A stretch of DNA of 64,000 nucleotides, taken from contig NZ_SDIC01000008.1 in NCBI RefSeq assembly GCF_004116405.1, positions 1 through 64,000 of the forward strand. Reading direction: 5' to 3'. The notes below the pieces were generated by a model that did not search any database, was not told the origin of the DNA, and saw only the letters and a list, made by a program, of their open reading frames with translations. How positions within the stretch are numbered: the stretch's first letter is position 1; every line of letters starts with the position of its first letter. A program made the position numbers and the translations under genes. Of this stretch, positions 15,497 through 27,000 are shown one piece after another. The DNA is from Halegenticoccus tardaugens (GTDB lineage: Archaea; Halobacteriota; Halobacteria; Halobacteriales; Haloferacaceae).

Positions 15497-15985
15497 TCAA
15501 CCCAGCCACGTTGGGAGAGATGGCTGCCCGTCCTGCCAGCGAATCGATCCCAGTGCTGTAGGCAGTTGCTGGAGTCGGTCATTGAGGACAGCGAGTGGGT
15601 GCGCATCGAGAAACGAGGCACTATGTCGATCGACGGGTGTGTCTTCGTAATTGAGCTGGATGTGACAGGGCCCAAGGTCCGGATGGTCGGCATCTTGGTG
15701 AAAGCCGAGCATCAGGTTCCGTTCCGGTTCGACCCAGTTGATGCGGTAGTATTCGTGGTCGACGCCAGCTGGGTACCAGAAACGAACCTCCAGTCGTGCG
15801 GTCGCCGCGTCGTAGGAGTCACTCAGGAACGGTGTCGGATCGACATCCGCGATAACGTACCGAGGTCGTCGTCGAGACGGGTGATAGCGCACGTCCTCAC
15901 ACCCAGCCTGCCTCGTCAATCGGTCGTGAACGTCCCGGAGGAGGGTCCGCTGTGTATAGCGGTCGCGACCGGCGAGAAAGATCAT
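15497..15985 (-). CDS. Uncharacterised protein paired with a wHTH gene
   Basis: 162 residues. It begins 17 nt after the wHTH gene stop, so both are one operon. No catalytic motif is recognised; visible features are a basic segment CEDVRYHPSRRRPRYVIADV, an aromatic central part RLEVRFWYPAGVDHEYYRINW, and CHIQLNYEDTPVDRHSASFL with two His and Asp/Glu. The pair of HTH protein and small partner resembles a toxin-antitoxin or regulatory cassette (a TA-associated DUF6516-like role is possible). Assignment uncertain. Confidence 0.6.
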   Translation of the reverse strand: MIFLAGRDRYTQRTLLRDVHDRLTRQAGCEDVRYHPSRRRPRYVIADVDPTPFLSDSYDAATARLEVRFWYPAGVDHEYYRINWVEPERNLMLGFHQDADHPDLGPCHIQLNYEDTPVDRHSASFLDAHPLAVLNDRLQQLPTALGSIRWQDGQPSLPTWLG

Positions 15986-16002
15986 ATTGTGTGAAGGGCG
16001 GA

Positions 16003-16554
16003 TTAGCTCGTGGCGCGGTCGGCCATGTCGGTCATCTGTTCGCGAGCGGCTTCGACATCCGAATAGAGTTCCAGTGCGTGCTTGATGAGGCGGCGATCCT
16101 CCTCGTTCTCGCGCCAGAATGCGATGACGTCGCGGCGTTCGCGAAGCTCATCACTTGCGAGATCGCCGTCGGCGAGCGACTGTTCGAGATCCTCCCACGT
16201 CTCGACGTCGTAGGTTGCCTGCCACTCCTCGATCTCCTCGGTAATCGCGGCCAATTCGTTACGAAGCTCCTCGCGCGTGTTCTCCTCGATGAGCGTGCGG
16301 ATTTCCTCGAAGAGCAGTCGCGTGTAGTCCGGCAAATAGCGCGTCGTCTCGCCGGCCTCGACGCGGCGCAGCTGGCCCTGCTCGACGAGAGCCTGGAGTT
16401 CCTCGTTGGTCGTGCTCCAGGCGGCATCGGCCTGCTCGCTGATCCAATTGATCGACCGGGGTTCGCGAAGCGTCTCGGCGACCACCCGAATGCGTTCGCG
16501 GGCGCTCATCGACTCGGTCCACGATTGGACCCCATCTCGCGAGGACTCGGACAT
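16003..16554 (-). CDS. wHTH regulator with coiled-coil tail (DUF7342-like)
   Basis: 183 residues from ATG 16554 (MSESSRDG); a start at 16572 is possible. Winged helix at residues 15-75: ARERIRVVAETLREPRSINW, WISEQADAAWSTTNEELQAL, RRVEAGETTRYLPDY. A long helical region with Glu/Arg alternation (80-175) predicts a coiled coil. Resembles the haloarchaeal DUF7342 family, from memory. Likely regulates itself and the partner gene at 15497. Confidence 0.7.
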   Translation of the reverse strand: MSESSRDGVQSWTESMSARERIRVVAETLREPRSINWISEQADAAWSTTNEELQALVEQGQLRRVEAGETTRYLPDYTRLLFEEIRTLIEENTREELRNELAAITEEIEEWQATYDVETWEDLEQSLADGDLASDELRERRDVIAFWRENEEDRRLIKHALELYSDVEAAREQMTDMADRATS

Positions 16555-16690
16555 TCTGGGCACCTCTATCAACAGTGTTCGTGCCTAGCTCTCATATATG
16601 TTTGTGTCTTCGCGCATAATCAAGATGCTACCGCGAGCACGGTCACCCTAACGTTGAAATACTATCACGGCAGAACCTACGAGTCAATCG

Positions 16691-16892
16691 ATGTACAACC
16701 GATATTCGGACTTTGAGGAGCTGCAGCCGACCGGTGAGACGTCCCACATTCCAGACGATAAGCTCAACGAAGGTCGTGATGGCGAACCTCGGCGGCAACG
16801 CATTGCAACGAGTACAGGTGGCTCCCCCGACGAGCCGACGGAAGCTGGCGGTGAGTGCCGATCCTGTGGCGCGTCGATTCCAGCAGACCAGA
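16691..16892 (+). pseudogene. Gene truncated by IS200/IS605 insertion
   Basis: Starts MYNRYSDFEELQPTGETSH and reaches GECRSCGASIPADQ, where the transposon right end begins (about 16893). The CxxC should be followed by a second Cys pair, now lost. The middle (GEPRRQRIATSTGG...) reads better in another frame (NLGGNALQRVQVAPPTSRRK), so a pair of compensating frameshifts may also be present. No continuation is recognised beyond the element at 18.74 kb. Function unknown; probably a zinc-binding protein. Confidence 0.5.
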
Positions 16893-16907
16893 GTGAACCA
16901 CCCCACC

Positions 16908-18132
16908 CTACGCGCTTCGCGCGTTGAGGGTGGGGCTTCCCCGTTCTATGACGCGACGTGCAGATACCACACGGGTATCCGTAGCGGTCGCAGTCTCCGG
17001 GGGCGTCGATTCGGCCTGTCCCATGCCTAATTCAGAAAACGCGCGTTGAAGGATGTTCTTCGCGGCGTTCGCGTCCCTATCGTCCTCGTATCCGCACGAC
17101 GGACACGAGTGTTCGCGCACCCACAGGGGCTTGTCGGTTTCGACGCTGCAGTTGCTACACTCCTTGGTAGTGCCGCGTGGATTAACTTCGACGAGGTCCG
17201 TACCGGCGCTCTCAGCCTTGTATCGCAGAATCTCGATGAAGGTTCGCCACGCGGAATGGGCCGTGTTTCGACTGTTTCGGTCCTGTTGCATCATGCCGCG
17301 AACGTTCAAGTCCTCTACCGTCACCGCGTCGTAGTTCGAAACGTAGTAGCGAGCGAGCTTGTGGAGAAAGTCGCGGCGCTTTCGCTTGATACGGTCGTGA
17401 CAACGGGCAACGACTACCCGTTGTTTCTCGTAGTTGTTCGACCCCTTTTGCTTCCGCGAGAGCTTCCGTTGCTCGCGTCCTAGTCGTTCACGTTCATCCG
17501 AGAGGTCCAAGATTCGACGGCGGTCCCGTCGGTGTCGTGAGCGTATTTCAGAATACCTACGTCGATTCCGACGGTATCCCTCGGGTCGATAGTTTCGGGA
17601 GCGGATTTCTCCGGTTTCTCGTCGGTTTCGATACCGAGAGTCGCGTACCAGTTGCCCGTAGCGTCCCGTTTGATACAGACCTGTTTGATGGTCGCGTTCT
17701 CGGGGACTTCGCGGTGGTACGCTATTGGTATCTCCCCGATTTTGCTCAGTCGAAGACGGTCCCGCCGCGTATCGGTTTCGATGAGCCTGAACCCGCTTTG
17801 GCTGTAGGTGAACGACTTGTACCACCCCGGACCCTTCCAGCGAAGCGCGCCGACCTTGTACCCGTTTTCCTTCTGTGCGGAAAGCGTTCGAAGGTTGGAA
17901 TACAGGCGCTCTACGACGACCTGAAGGACTTTCGAATGGACTTGTTTCAGTTCGGGCCACTCGCGTTTCAGGTCGGGAAGCGTATTCTTTTGGGAGTATT
18001 CCGAGGGTACGTCGTCGACTTCGTTGAGTCGGTTCAAGAAGTGGTTGTAGACCTGCCTACAGGTATCGAGCGTCCACGCTAATGCTTCGCGTTGGTCGGC
18101 AGTCGGATAGAGCCGATACCTGTAGTTGTAGT

Positions 18133-18136
<4 letters not shown>
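16908..18136 (-). pseudogene. tnpB: TnpB RNA-guided nuclease, frameshifted
   Basis: Two frames cover one gene: 18136-17480 (N-terminal helix-turn-helix, wedge and first RuvC motif GIDVGILKYAH) and about 17510-16908 (LDLSDERERLGREQRKLS onwards, RuvC Glu in VEDLNVRGMM, zinc ribbon CSNCSVE... CPSCG, and Asp in DDRDANAAKN). One base is missing near 17510, between GTAVES and LDLSDE. All catalytic acids are there, and the repaired length is about 409 residues, normal for the family. A recent single lesion or a sequencing error in an otherwise intact gene. Confidence 0.82.
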
Positions 18137-18555
<419 letters not shown>

Positions 18556-18761
18556 TGGCCTTTGCCTGTACGATATACCATTCACCCAAATTATTTAATA
18601 GTTCAGTTTGGATGCCCCATATCTTCTATACCCAAAGACGAATCGAGTGTACGGTGCGTATCCCCTCCCTACGTCCTCGCTTCGCTCGGTCGTTGAGGAA
18701 GGGGGCTTAGCGCCTCAATTTAGCTAAAACAAATCTTTCGAGAAGCTCTTTGAGTCACTAA

Positions 18762-20981
<2,220 letters not shown>

Positions 20982-21428
20982 ACTACCCCGCCTACACCTC
21001 GAAGACGTATCAAGAATGTGATCACATCGGGCGACGATGTATCTCTTCTTTTCTTTAGCACTTCTAAGACGCTGTATTAATCTGTTCTTTATCACAAAGG
21101 TGAGTTTCCTAGTCCAGGTACCGTCTAATCTACGGATTCTCCGTAGTGGGGCTACAGGGATTTGAGGTGACAGCCCCGACTTCAACCGTGGGATGTATCC
21201 AACATCGTATTTAGCACCCCCGTCAGTAGCAGGGCCGGGTATTAAACGCCGGTTGCACATCGGTGGGAAGGCCACTTTGGTCGGCTACACGCACTGCAAA
21301 GCACGTCCATGGCCATAAGTGGACGGCGACCGTTGAGGGAGGACGCGAAAGCGTACGCTGCCCCCAAGAGCACGTGCAACCGTAATATCCCCTTCAGAAT
21401 CTCACGACTGAAGCTGTGGGGGGTAATA
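20982..21428. mobile_element. Intergenic stretch with a MITE-like element
   Basis: No gene is supported here. Between about 21165 and 21425 lies a 260-bp unit framed by similar hairpin ends: CCCCGACTTCAACCGTGGG (about 21167) and CACGACTGAAGCTGTGGGGGG (about 21404). Such ends are of the same type as the CCCACGACT repeats at 15.4 and 21.75 kb. The interior codes for nothing recognisable. Confidence 0.45.
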
Positions 21429-21677
21429 TCAGCTTTCTATTAGTTCTAACTTAACGAAGTGACCGTTTTCGTACTCTTCTTCATGATCTTTACTCGCTTC
21501 AAGTGCAGGCTTGAATCCAGTCGCAATCTCGGTATGGGAGCACTCCACACAGGTTAATTCGTAGGTGTTTGCCCCTGTGCTCAGGGAGGGTTCGGATAGC
21601 GTTTTGGACCGTGATTCGGACGGCTCCATTCGCTCATTCTGTGACGTGAGGTGTGGCTGCATATCCTTCCCTGTCAT
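21429..21677 (-). CDS. Small CxxC protein, uncharacterised
   Basis: 82 residues from ATG 21677 (the frame extends to 21749). The last 45 residues look like a small domain: NTYELTCVECSHTEIATGF with one CxxC, then an acidic KDHEEEYENGHFVKLELIES. A single CxxC could bind zinc as a dimer. It stands alone between transposon relics, and could itself be a remnant. No function assigned. Confidence 0.45.
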   Translation of the reverse strand: MTGKDMQPHLTSQNERMEPSESRSKTLSEPSLSTGANTYELTCVECSHTEIATGFKPALEASKDHEEEYENGHFVKLELIES

Positions 21678-21753
21678 ACGCAAACATACGTAGACGCTAG
21701 ACCCTTGAAACACTCTCCCCAACAAGTGAAGGGTCTTTGAGTAGGTCACCGTA

Positions 21754-21805
21754 GTAAGCTACCCACGACTACAGTCGTGGGCTTCCTCGCCCTGCAATCA
21801 TGTGA
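21754..21805. repeat. 52-bp repeat with perfect hairpin, copy 2
   Basis: Nearly identical to 15400-15451 (CCCACGACT-AC-AGTCGTGGG hairpin, then GCTTCCTCGCCCT). Differences are confined to the last 15 bp. Confidence 0.65.
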
Positions 21806-21904
21806 GACCCGTCGAACTCCGGTTGTGGGTCACAGAGAGAGCTCTGATTCAGCGCTGCCCCGACAATTCACTCCTATCTCTCTATTAGAAGCGGGTAAAG
21901 ACAG

Positions 21905-22116
21905 GATAACGCAACGAGAAGCCGTATGTCATCAAGGTACGGGGAATCAACCGGCCTCACTCTTTCGACAGACCGTTCTCGCAAGTATTGGCACAACGAC
22001 GGCAGATGGTCTACCCGTTACTGCTGGCTCGGTCTTTGCAGCCGGATGGCTGGGACGACTCATCGACACTCGGTGAATCACCGCCAGGAAAAGCCCTCGT
22101 CGTGGATGTGAGCCTG
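21905..22116 (+). other. Possible coding remnant of unknown origin
   Basis: A frame reading NEKPYVIKVRGINRPHSF ... RQMVYPLLLARSLQPDGWDD ... GKALVVDVSL looks protein-like, but lacks a start codon and runs into the transposon right end at 22117. No family recognised. The rest of 21806-22116 holds nothing definite. Confidence 0.3.
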
Positions 22117-22172
22117 CGTCAACTACCCCACCCTACACGCCTTCAGCGTGTTGAGGGTGGGGTTGTCCGTGA
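22117..22172 (-). mobile_element. Solo IS200/IS605 right-end relic
   Basis: GTCAACTACCCCACCCTACACGCCTTCAGCGTGTTGAGGGTGGGG repeats the right-end hairpin design of the element at 16.9 kb in reverse orientation. The outer end has GTCAAC in place of GTGAAC. Confidence 0.6.
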
Positions 22173-22234
22173 ACTCGGCCTTGAAGCCGCTTAAACCCCT
22201 CGAGAGCATCTATGAGCCACTTATTGAGTGACGA

Positions 22235-22590
22235 AATTAGCTGAATTGCAGGCGCTAAGCCCCCCATCCTCACCGAGCGCCGAAGGGAGCGAGTAGGGTG
22301 GGGATACAGCGCCGTCTTTGGTGGTCTTACACGTACGATAGCGTGATATACTATCTCACGAAAGCGGTACGTGTGCGTGAGAGTAGGAGGAATTGAAGCC
22401 CTCAAGGCCCCCACGCACTGCGCAGTGCGGACACGTAGGCACGGGACAGGCCGAATCGACGCCTTCGGAGACTGCGACCGCTGTGGATTCCCGGTGAATC
22501 TGCACGTCGCGTCGGTGAACAAGGAAGCTCCCACCTCACCACGCGAGGGGTGGGTAACCCCGAGCGCGATAGGTGGGAGTAGTTCACTTA
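22235..22590 (+). mobile_element. Internally deleted IS200/IS605 element, about 0.35 kb
   Basis: Left-end block GAATTGCAGGCGCTAAGCCCCCCATCCTCACCGAGC (22241-22300) and right-end block AAGCTCCCACCTCACCACGCG ... GTGGGAGTAGTTCAC (about 22528-22587). Just inside the right end, GGCACGGGACAGGCCGAATCGACGCC...GAGACTGCGACCGCT (22440-22490) is almost identical to the tnpB 3' end at 17.0 kb (encoding GQAESTPPETATA). So it derives from that element by loss of tnpA and most of tnpB. Confidence 0.75.
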
Positions 22591-23012
22591 CAGGGTTCAC
22601 TGACTTCAATTCGTGACGTGTCTTCCTCTTCGTCTTCGTGGTCGTACACCTGCGAGAGGTACTGAGAAGCCTCTTCGAAATGAGGACCTCGTCGAATCGT
22701 TCCGGTGTCTTTGTCCCAGTCAATGTAGCCGGCCTTCGCGAGTTTCGGAAGGTGAGTGTGATAGAGTGCCACCGTGAGCTGCTCGAGATCGTCATCTTCG
22801 GTCACCAACTCATCGATGGGAAGGTCGGCCTTATCACGAGGAGAATAGTTACTGAGGGGGAGAAGAACTCGGCGACGATACAGATGACTGAGTGCGTCGA
22901 ACATCCGGTCCAGTCGTCGGTAGTCACCACTCCCGTCCGTTTCGATAGTGGCCGAGGACGTTTTGTCTGTTCGACCTGGTCCAGCATCGTCCCTGGTCTT
23001 GACATCCTCCAT
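22584..23012 (-). CDS. DUF7344-type winged-helix protein
   Basis: 142 residues from ATG 23012. After a 30-residue polar N-terminus, the domain reads RLDRMFDALSHLYRRRVLLPLSNYSP (helix 1-2), LEQLTVALYHTHLPKLAKAGYIDWDKDTGTI (recognition helix and wing). This pattern is typical of haloarchaeal DUF7344 proteins, presumed regulators. The first dozen bases of the frame (start codon included) lie within the 370-bp repeat that begins at 22999, so the N-terminus MEDVKTRDD may have been replaced by insertion. The 3' end abuts the deleted element at 22235. Confidence 0.7.
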   Translation of the reverse strand: MEDVKTRDDAGPGRTDKTSSATIETDGSGDYRRLDRMFDALSHLYRRRVLLPLSNYSPRDKADLPIDELVTEDDDLEQLTVALYHTHLPKLAKAGYIDWDKDTGTIRRGPHFEEASQYLSQVYDHEDEEEDTSRIEVSEPCK

Positions 23013-23368
23013 ACGCCTGAAGTCGTGGGATTCCTCGCGCTCGGGGTCGGTCACGCCGACCACCCCGACGGAGGCACCTTCCCGACCGCGATAGTCGGTC
23101 CCGGTTTGTACGCGGAGCGTCGGGGCGGTGAGTGCATGGTGACGCCAGTCCAGTCGGACTGCCTCGCTAACACCCTACGGGCGGTGCCATCTGCCCGACT
23201 CGGTTGGGCAGGGTTGCTTGTTGGTGATGGGGTCCCCAATCCAACCCCAGTTTTCCCTGTCGAGTCAGATTCACAAACAATCCCAGACGGCCGAAATCTT
23301 GCGGTAGAGGGGCCGTACCTATCGCGTAGACCCACGACTAAAGTCATGGGCTTCCGCTTGATCCATGT
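22999..23368. mobile_element. 370-bp repeat element, copy A
   Basis: Begins TTGACATCCTCC and ends CTTCCGCTTGATCCATGT, the same ends as copy B (23585-23963). Each end holds a hairpin (TGAAGTCGTGGGATTCC inside the left, CCCACGACTAAAGTCATGGG inside the right). The interior shares GGGGCGGTGAG, GACGCCAGTCC, and CAGACGGCCGAAATCTTGCGGTAGA with copy B. No reading frame is conserved between the copies, so it appears non-coding: an IS200/IS605-like MITE or an RNA-coding unit. Confidence 0.7.
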
Positions 23369-23584
23369 CATTGCGTCTGCCACCACCTCTGTGGACCTCT
23401 GGTTGGTGTGAGAATGAGCTCACTCAGTTGAGTGCTCCCACAGTCATGGGGTCTGTTATGTAAGGGTATTATTGGTCTTCACTCCTGTTATGCTAAGAGG
23501 CACGTAGAGAACGTGTGTGTGTAAAGATACACCCTAAATAGTAAAACTACTCCCCAAATCCGATTCTAATACTACGGGTTGTTT

Positions 23585-23963
23585 TTGACATCCTCCTACG
23601 AGTTTACTCGTGGGATTCCCTCGCTCGGGGTCCGCGCTGACCCGTCGGAGAGTCTATTGCCGGTTTGTGCGAACCACGTCGGGGCGGTGAGCGCGTGACG
23701 ACGCCAGTCCGTGCGAATGCGGACGCCCCCGCTTGTGGCACACAGGCCGTGCCATCGACCCGACTACCATCGAAGCCATTTCGGTAGTCCCCGAGCGGGT
23801 AGGGTTACTGGTTTTTGTTAACGGGCTACCCCAATTCAAGCCCACTTTTCCCATTCGAGTTAGACTCACAAGCGACCCCAGACGGCCGAAATCTTGCGGT
23901 AGATGGGCCGTGACTATCGCGTAGACCCACGACTAAAGTCGTAGGCTTCCGCTTGATCCATGT
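23585..23963. mobile_element. 370-bp repeat element, copy B
   Basis: Same orientation as copy A, 216 bp downstream of it. Shared blocks are in the same order; the ends and the segment CAGACGGCCGAAATCTTGCGGTAGA...GGGCCGT...CTATCGCGTAGACCCACGACTAAAGTC are the best conserved. The 216-bp spacer (23369-23584) carries no gene and is A/T-richer. Confidence 0.7.
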
Positions 23964-24010
23964 GTCAATGGGTGACGACTGGGTCGTTTGAATGAGCGCA
24001 CCACGTGACC

Positions 24011-27000
24011 CTACGCGTTCGATACCTCGTCAAAGACGACGTCGCAGATGGATCGTTCAGCGGCCCGCAAATGCTCGGAGAATGTGGGCTGAGAAATTTC
24101 TAAAAGTTCGGTGACTTCCTGGCCCGTACTCACACGCGGGGTCTCGAAGAAACCGCTCAGGTAGGCGGTCTGCAGAACGTCCCGCTGTCGGTCCGTCAGT
24201 CGGTCCTCAAGCGCGTTTACGAAGGTTTCCCGCGTCTTCAGTGGCCGTTCGCGCGACTTACGAGCGCGCAGTTCGAAGTCCAGGTTCCACTGACGGAGCT
24301 GGTCTAAGAACTCACGGACTGCTACCGTATGTGGGACATCGAGGACGGTGGTTGCGATATCGGCATCGATGGTAATCGAGTGGACGACACAGCCCTCATT
24401 GCTGATTCGAGCGGCAAGCGGCGGGTCGGACACCCGCGCCCTGAACAGAGAGCCACCACCGCGTTCGGTAAGACAGTCTAGATCCGTGAACGCAAGGAGG
24501 TCCGCTGCTGTGGCCTGAACGTCTTCCGGTGAAATGTCACGAGCAATGAAGAAGATGTCGGCATGCCCGTTCGACCGGGGAACGACTCCCTGGTAATCGA
24601 TGGTACATCCCGTCTCCCGGGCGAGGCGACACAGCGGCGTGTCGGCGTCCTCGAACCGGAGCAAAAGTTCGACGACGCTGTCGGTTTGTAATGTCGCTCT
24701 CGTCTCCCGGGCGTTGATCGTGTGAGCGATCGTGTTGCCGAGCTCCGAGAGCACGTCCCGATTCCGCTCGTCCTCGTCCAACTGGGGGTGGTCGGCGTAG
24801 ACGGTCAACACGCCGTACGCTGCGTCGTCGTAGGCGAGCGGAATGCAGACGAGCGACCGAGCGCCGCGTTCGAGCGTCGCTTCCCGCCAGGGGGCGAAGT
24901 CGCTGGCCGTTGCGATGTCCGCAACCACCTGCAGGTCGCCAGTGTGTAGTGCACGAGCGATGGGATCTCGATTGGTTGGCGTGTCCTCGACCGCGATCGT
25001 GTGATCCTCCAGATAGCCGCTATCGACGCCAGCCCACGTCCGTGGCTCGACCACGTCGGTCGACGAATCGTGGTCGCCGATCCAGGCGAACTCGTAGAGG
25101 TCGGAGTTCGCCACTCGTTCGCAGATGGCAGCGTCGATCTCCTCACGCGTGTCGGCGGCCACGAGCGCCTGGTCGATCTCCCGAATGAGCGTGTTGAGTC
25201 GGTCGAGGCGAGTCAACTCCTTGTTGCGGCGTGCTAATTCCTCTTCGCCGGCGGCGCGGTCCCACGCCGTCTCGACGGTCGCCGCGACCGTCGAAACGAA
25301 GTCAACCGTTCGTTCGTCGAACGCTCCGGTTCGCGTCGACCCAACACAGATGACGCCGTGTCTCCCAAGCGGCACGAGCACGCGGCTCCGCAGCGACGAC
25401 TCCGAAGACGCGCACTCGGGGCCGTCGAGATCGTTGTCAACGTCCATATCGTCGCCGATGAACGTCTGCCAGATCTGGTCGGAAAATTCGTCAGAGAGTT
25501 CGATTGCCTGCGGATCTATTTCGGGGCTCGTATGGCGGATATGCTCGTGGAGATCTCCAGTCCGGTCGTCGTATCGACAGAGAGCGACGTAGTCGGCGTC
25601 AAGCACCTCCTGTACGAGTGCGGGGGCGCGATTGCTGATCTCCTGTGTCCCGGCGTTGATCAGTTCGCGACTTGCGTCGTTGAGGCGTTTGAGGGATTCA
25701 TTGGTCTGCCTCAGTGCTTGCCGTGACCGGTGGCGCTCGACCGCGATGCCCACGATATAGATGGCAAAGTCCGTTAATCGGTGTTCCCACTCGGTCGGAG
25801 TGCGTGGCTCGTCGAAACAGAGCATAAGCGAGCCCATGGGCTCGCCGTCTCCATCTCGTATGGGTTCTGAATGCCCGGCGAGTACGTCGTTCGCGACACA
25901 GAGTGCACGCCACTCCTCCGACCATCTGGCGTCGGTAGTAACGTCCTCGCAGGTGACGCTATCGCCGCGAAACACCGCCTCTCCGCACGTGCCGATCATG
26001 AGGTCGTTGATCGGTGCGTCTTCAAGACCCTCCCCCCACGATGGCCCCAGGTCTGGAGCGATGGGCCGCTGGAACGATTCGCGCTCGTCGTCTGCGAGCA
26101 TGACACAGGCCCGGACGCCAGAACCCAGCCGCGGGATAGCAGCGCACAGCGCGGAGAGACACTCCTCAAGTGGCGCACCTGTGGCGATCAGTTCAAGCAG
26201 CTCTTTTTGTTCCTTCAGTAACTGCTCTCGCTGCTTGCGCTCGGTGACGTCAGAGAAGAGAATTGCCACCATCCGTTCTTCCGGTTCTCCGATGCGGAAC
26301 GCGTAGACGTCGAACCATCGGTCGTCTAGAAATTTGGCTTCGTCCGTGAATCGCTTCGGTTCGCCCGTCAGCGCAATCCGTCCGTATCGTTCGAACCAGT
26401 GGTCTTCGTGGTCGGGTTCGAGGTCCCGCAATCGTTCGCCCTCCGCGTCGACGAGACCGGTTAGCTCTTCGAACGCCGGGTTCGTCTCCAGGAAACGATA
26501 ATCGACAGGCTTGTCGTCTTCGTCGAAGAGGACTTCCATGGTGCAGAAGCCCTCGTCGATCGACTCGAACAGCGTACGGTACTTCGCCTCGCTTTCGCGT
26601 ACCGCCTCGTAGGCCGACCGTTGCTGGAGGAGGTCGGCGACCTGCCGGGCAAGCACGTCCAGCAGGTGGAGATCGCGCTCGGATGGCTCGTGCGGGTTCG
26701 CCCAGTGTATCGTGAGCATCCCGAGCATCTCCCCGCTCCGGGAGACCAGCGGCGTGGTCTGGACCGCCCGGATGCCGATCCGGCGGCACATCTTGAGGTC
26801 CTCGGGATTGGACATGAACTCGCACGTCTCGACGTCCGGGGCGACGACGCGCTTGCCTGTCTCAAGAGCCACCGAGCAGATCGACCCCGACTCGACTCCA
26901 ACTCGCTTCCACAGATTAGCAGCCTCTGCCGTGAGCCCGACGTGGGTGAGCAGTTCGAGATCGTCTGCCTCGGGGTCGAGCCGCTGCAGACCCCCGAAAT

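Noticed and set aside
15952..16716. 254-codon plus-strand frame over the wHTH gene
   Set aside because: Shadow of the wHTH/coiled-coil gene on the reverse strand.
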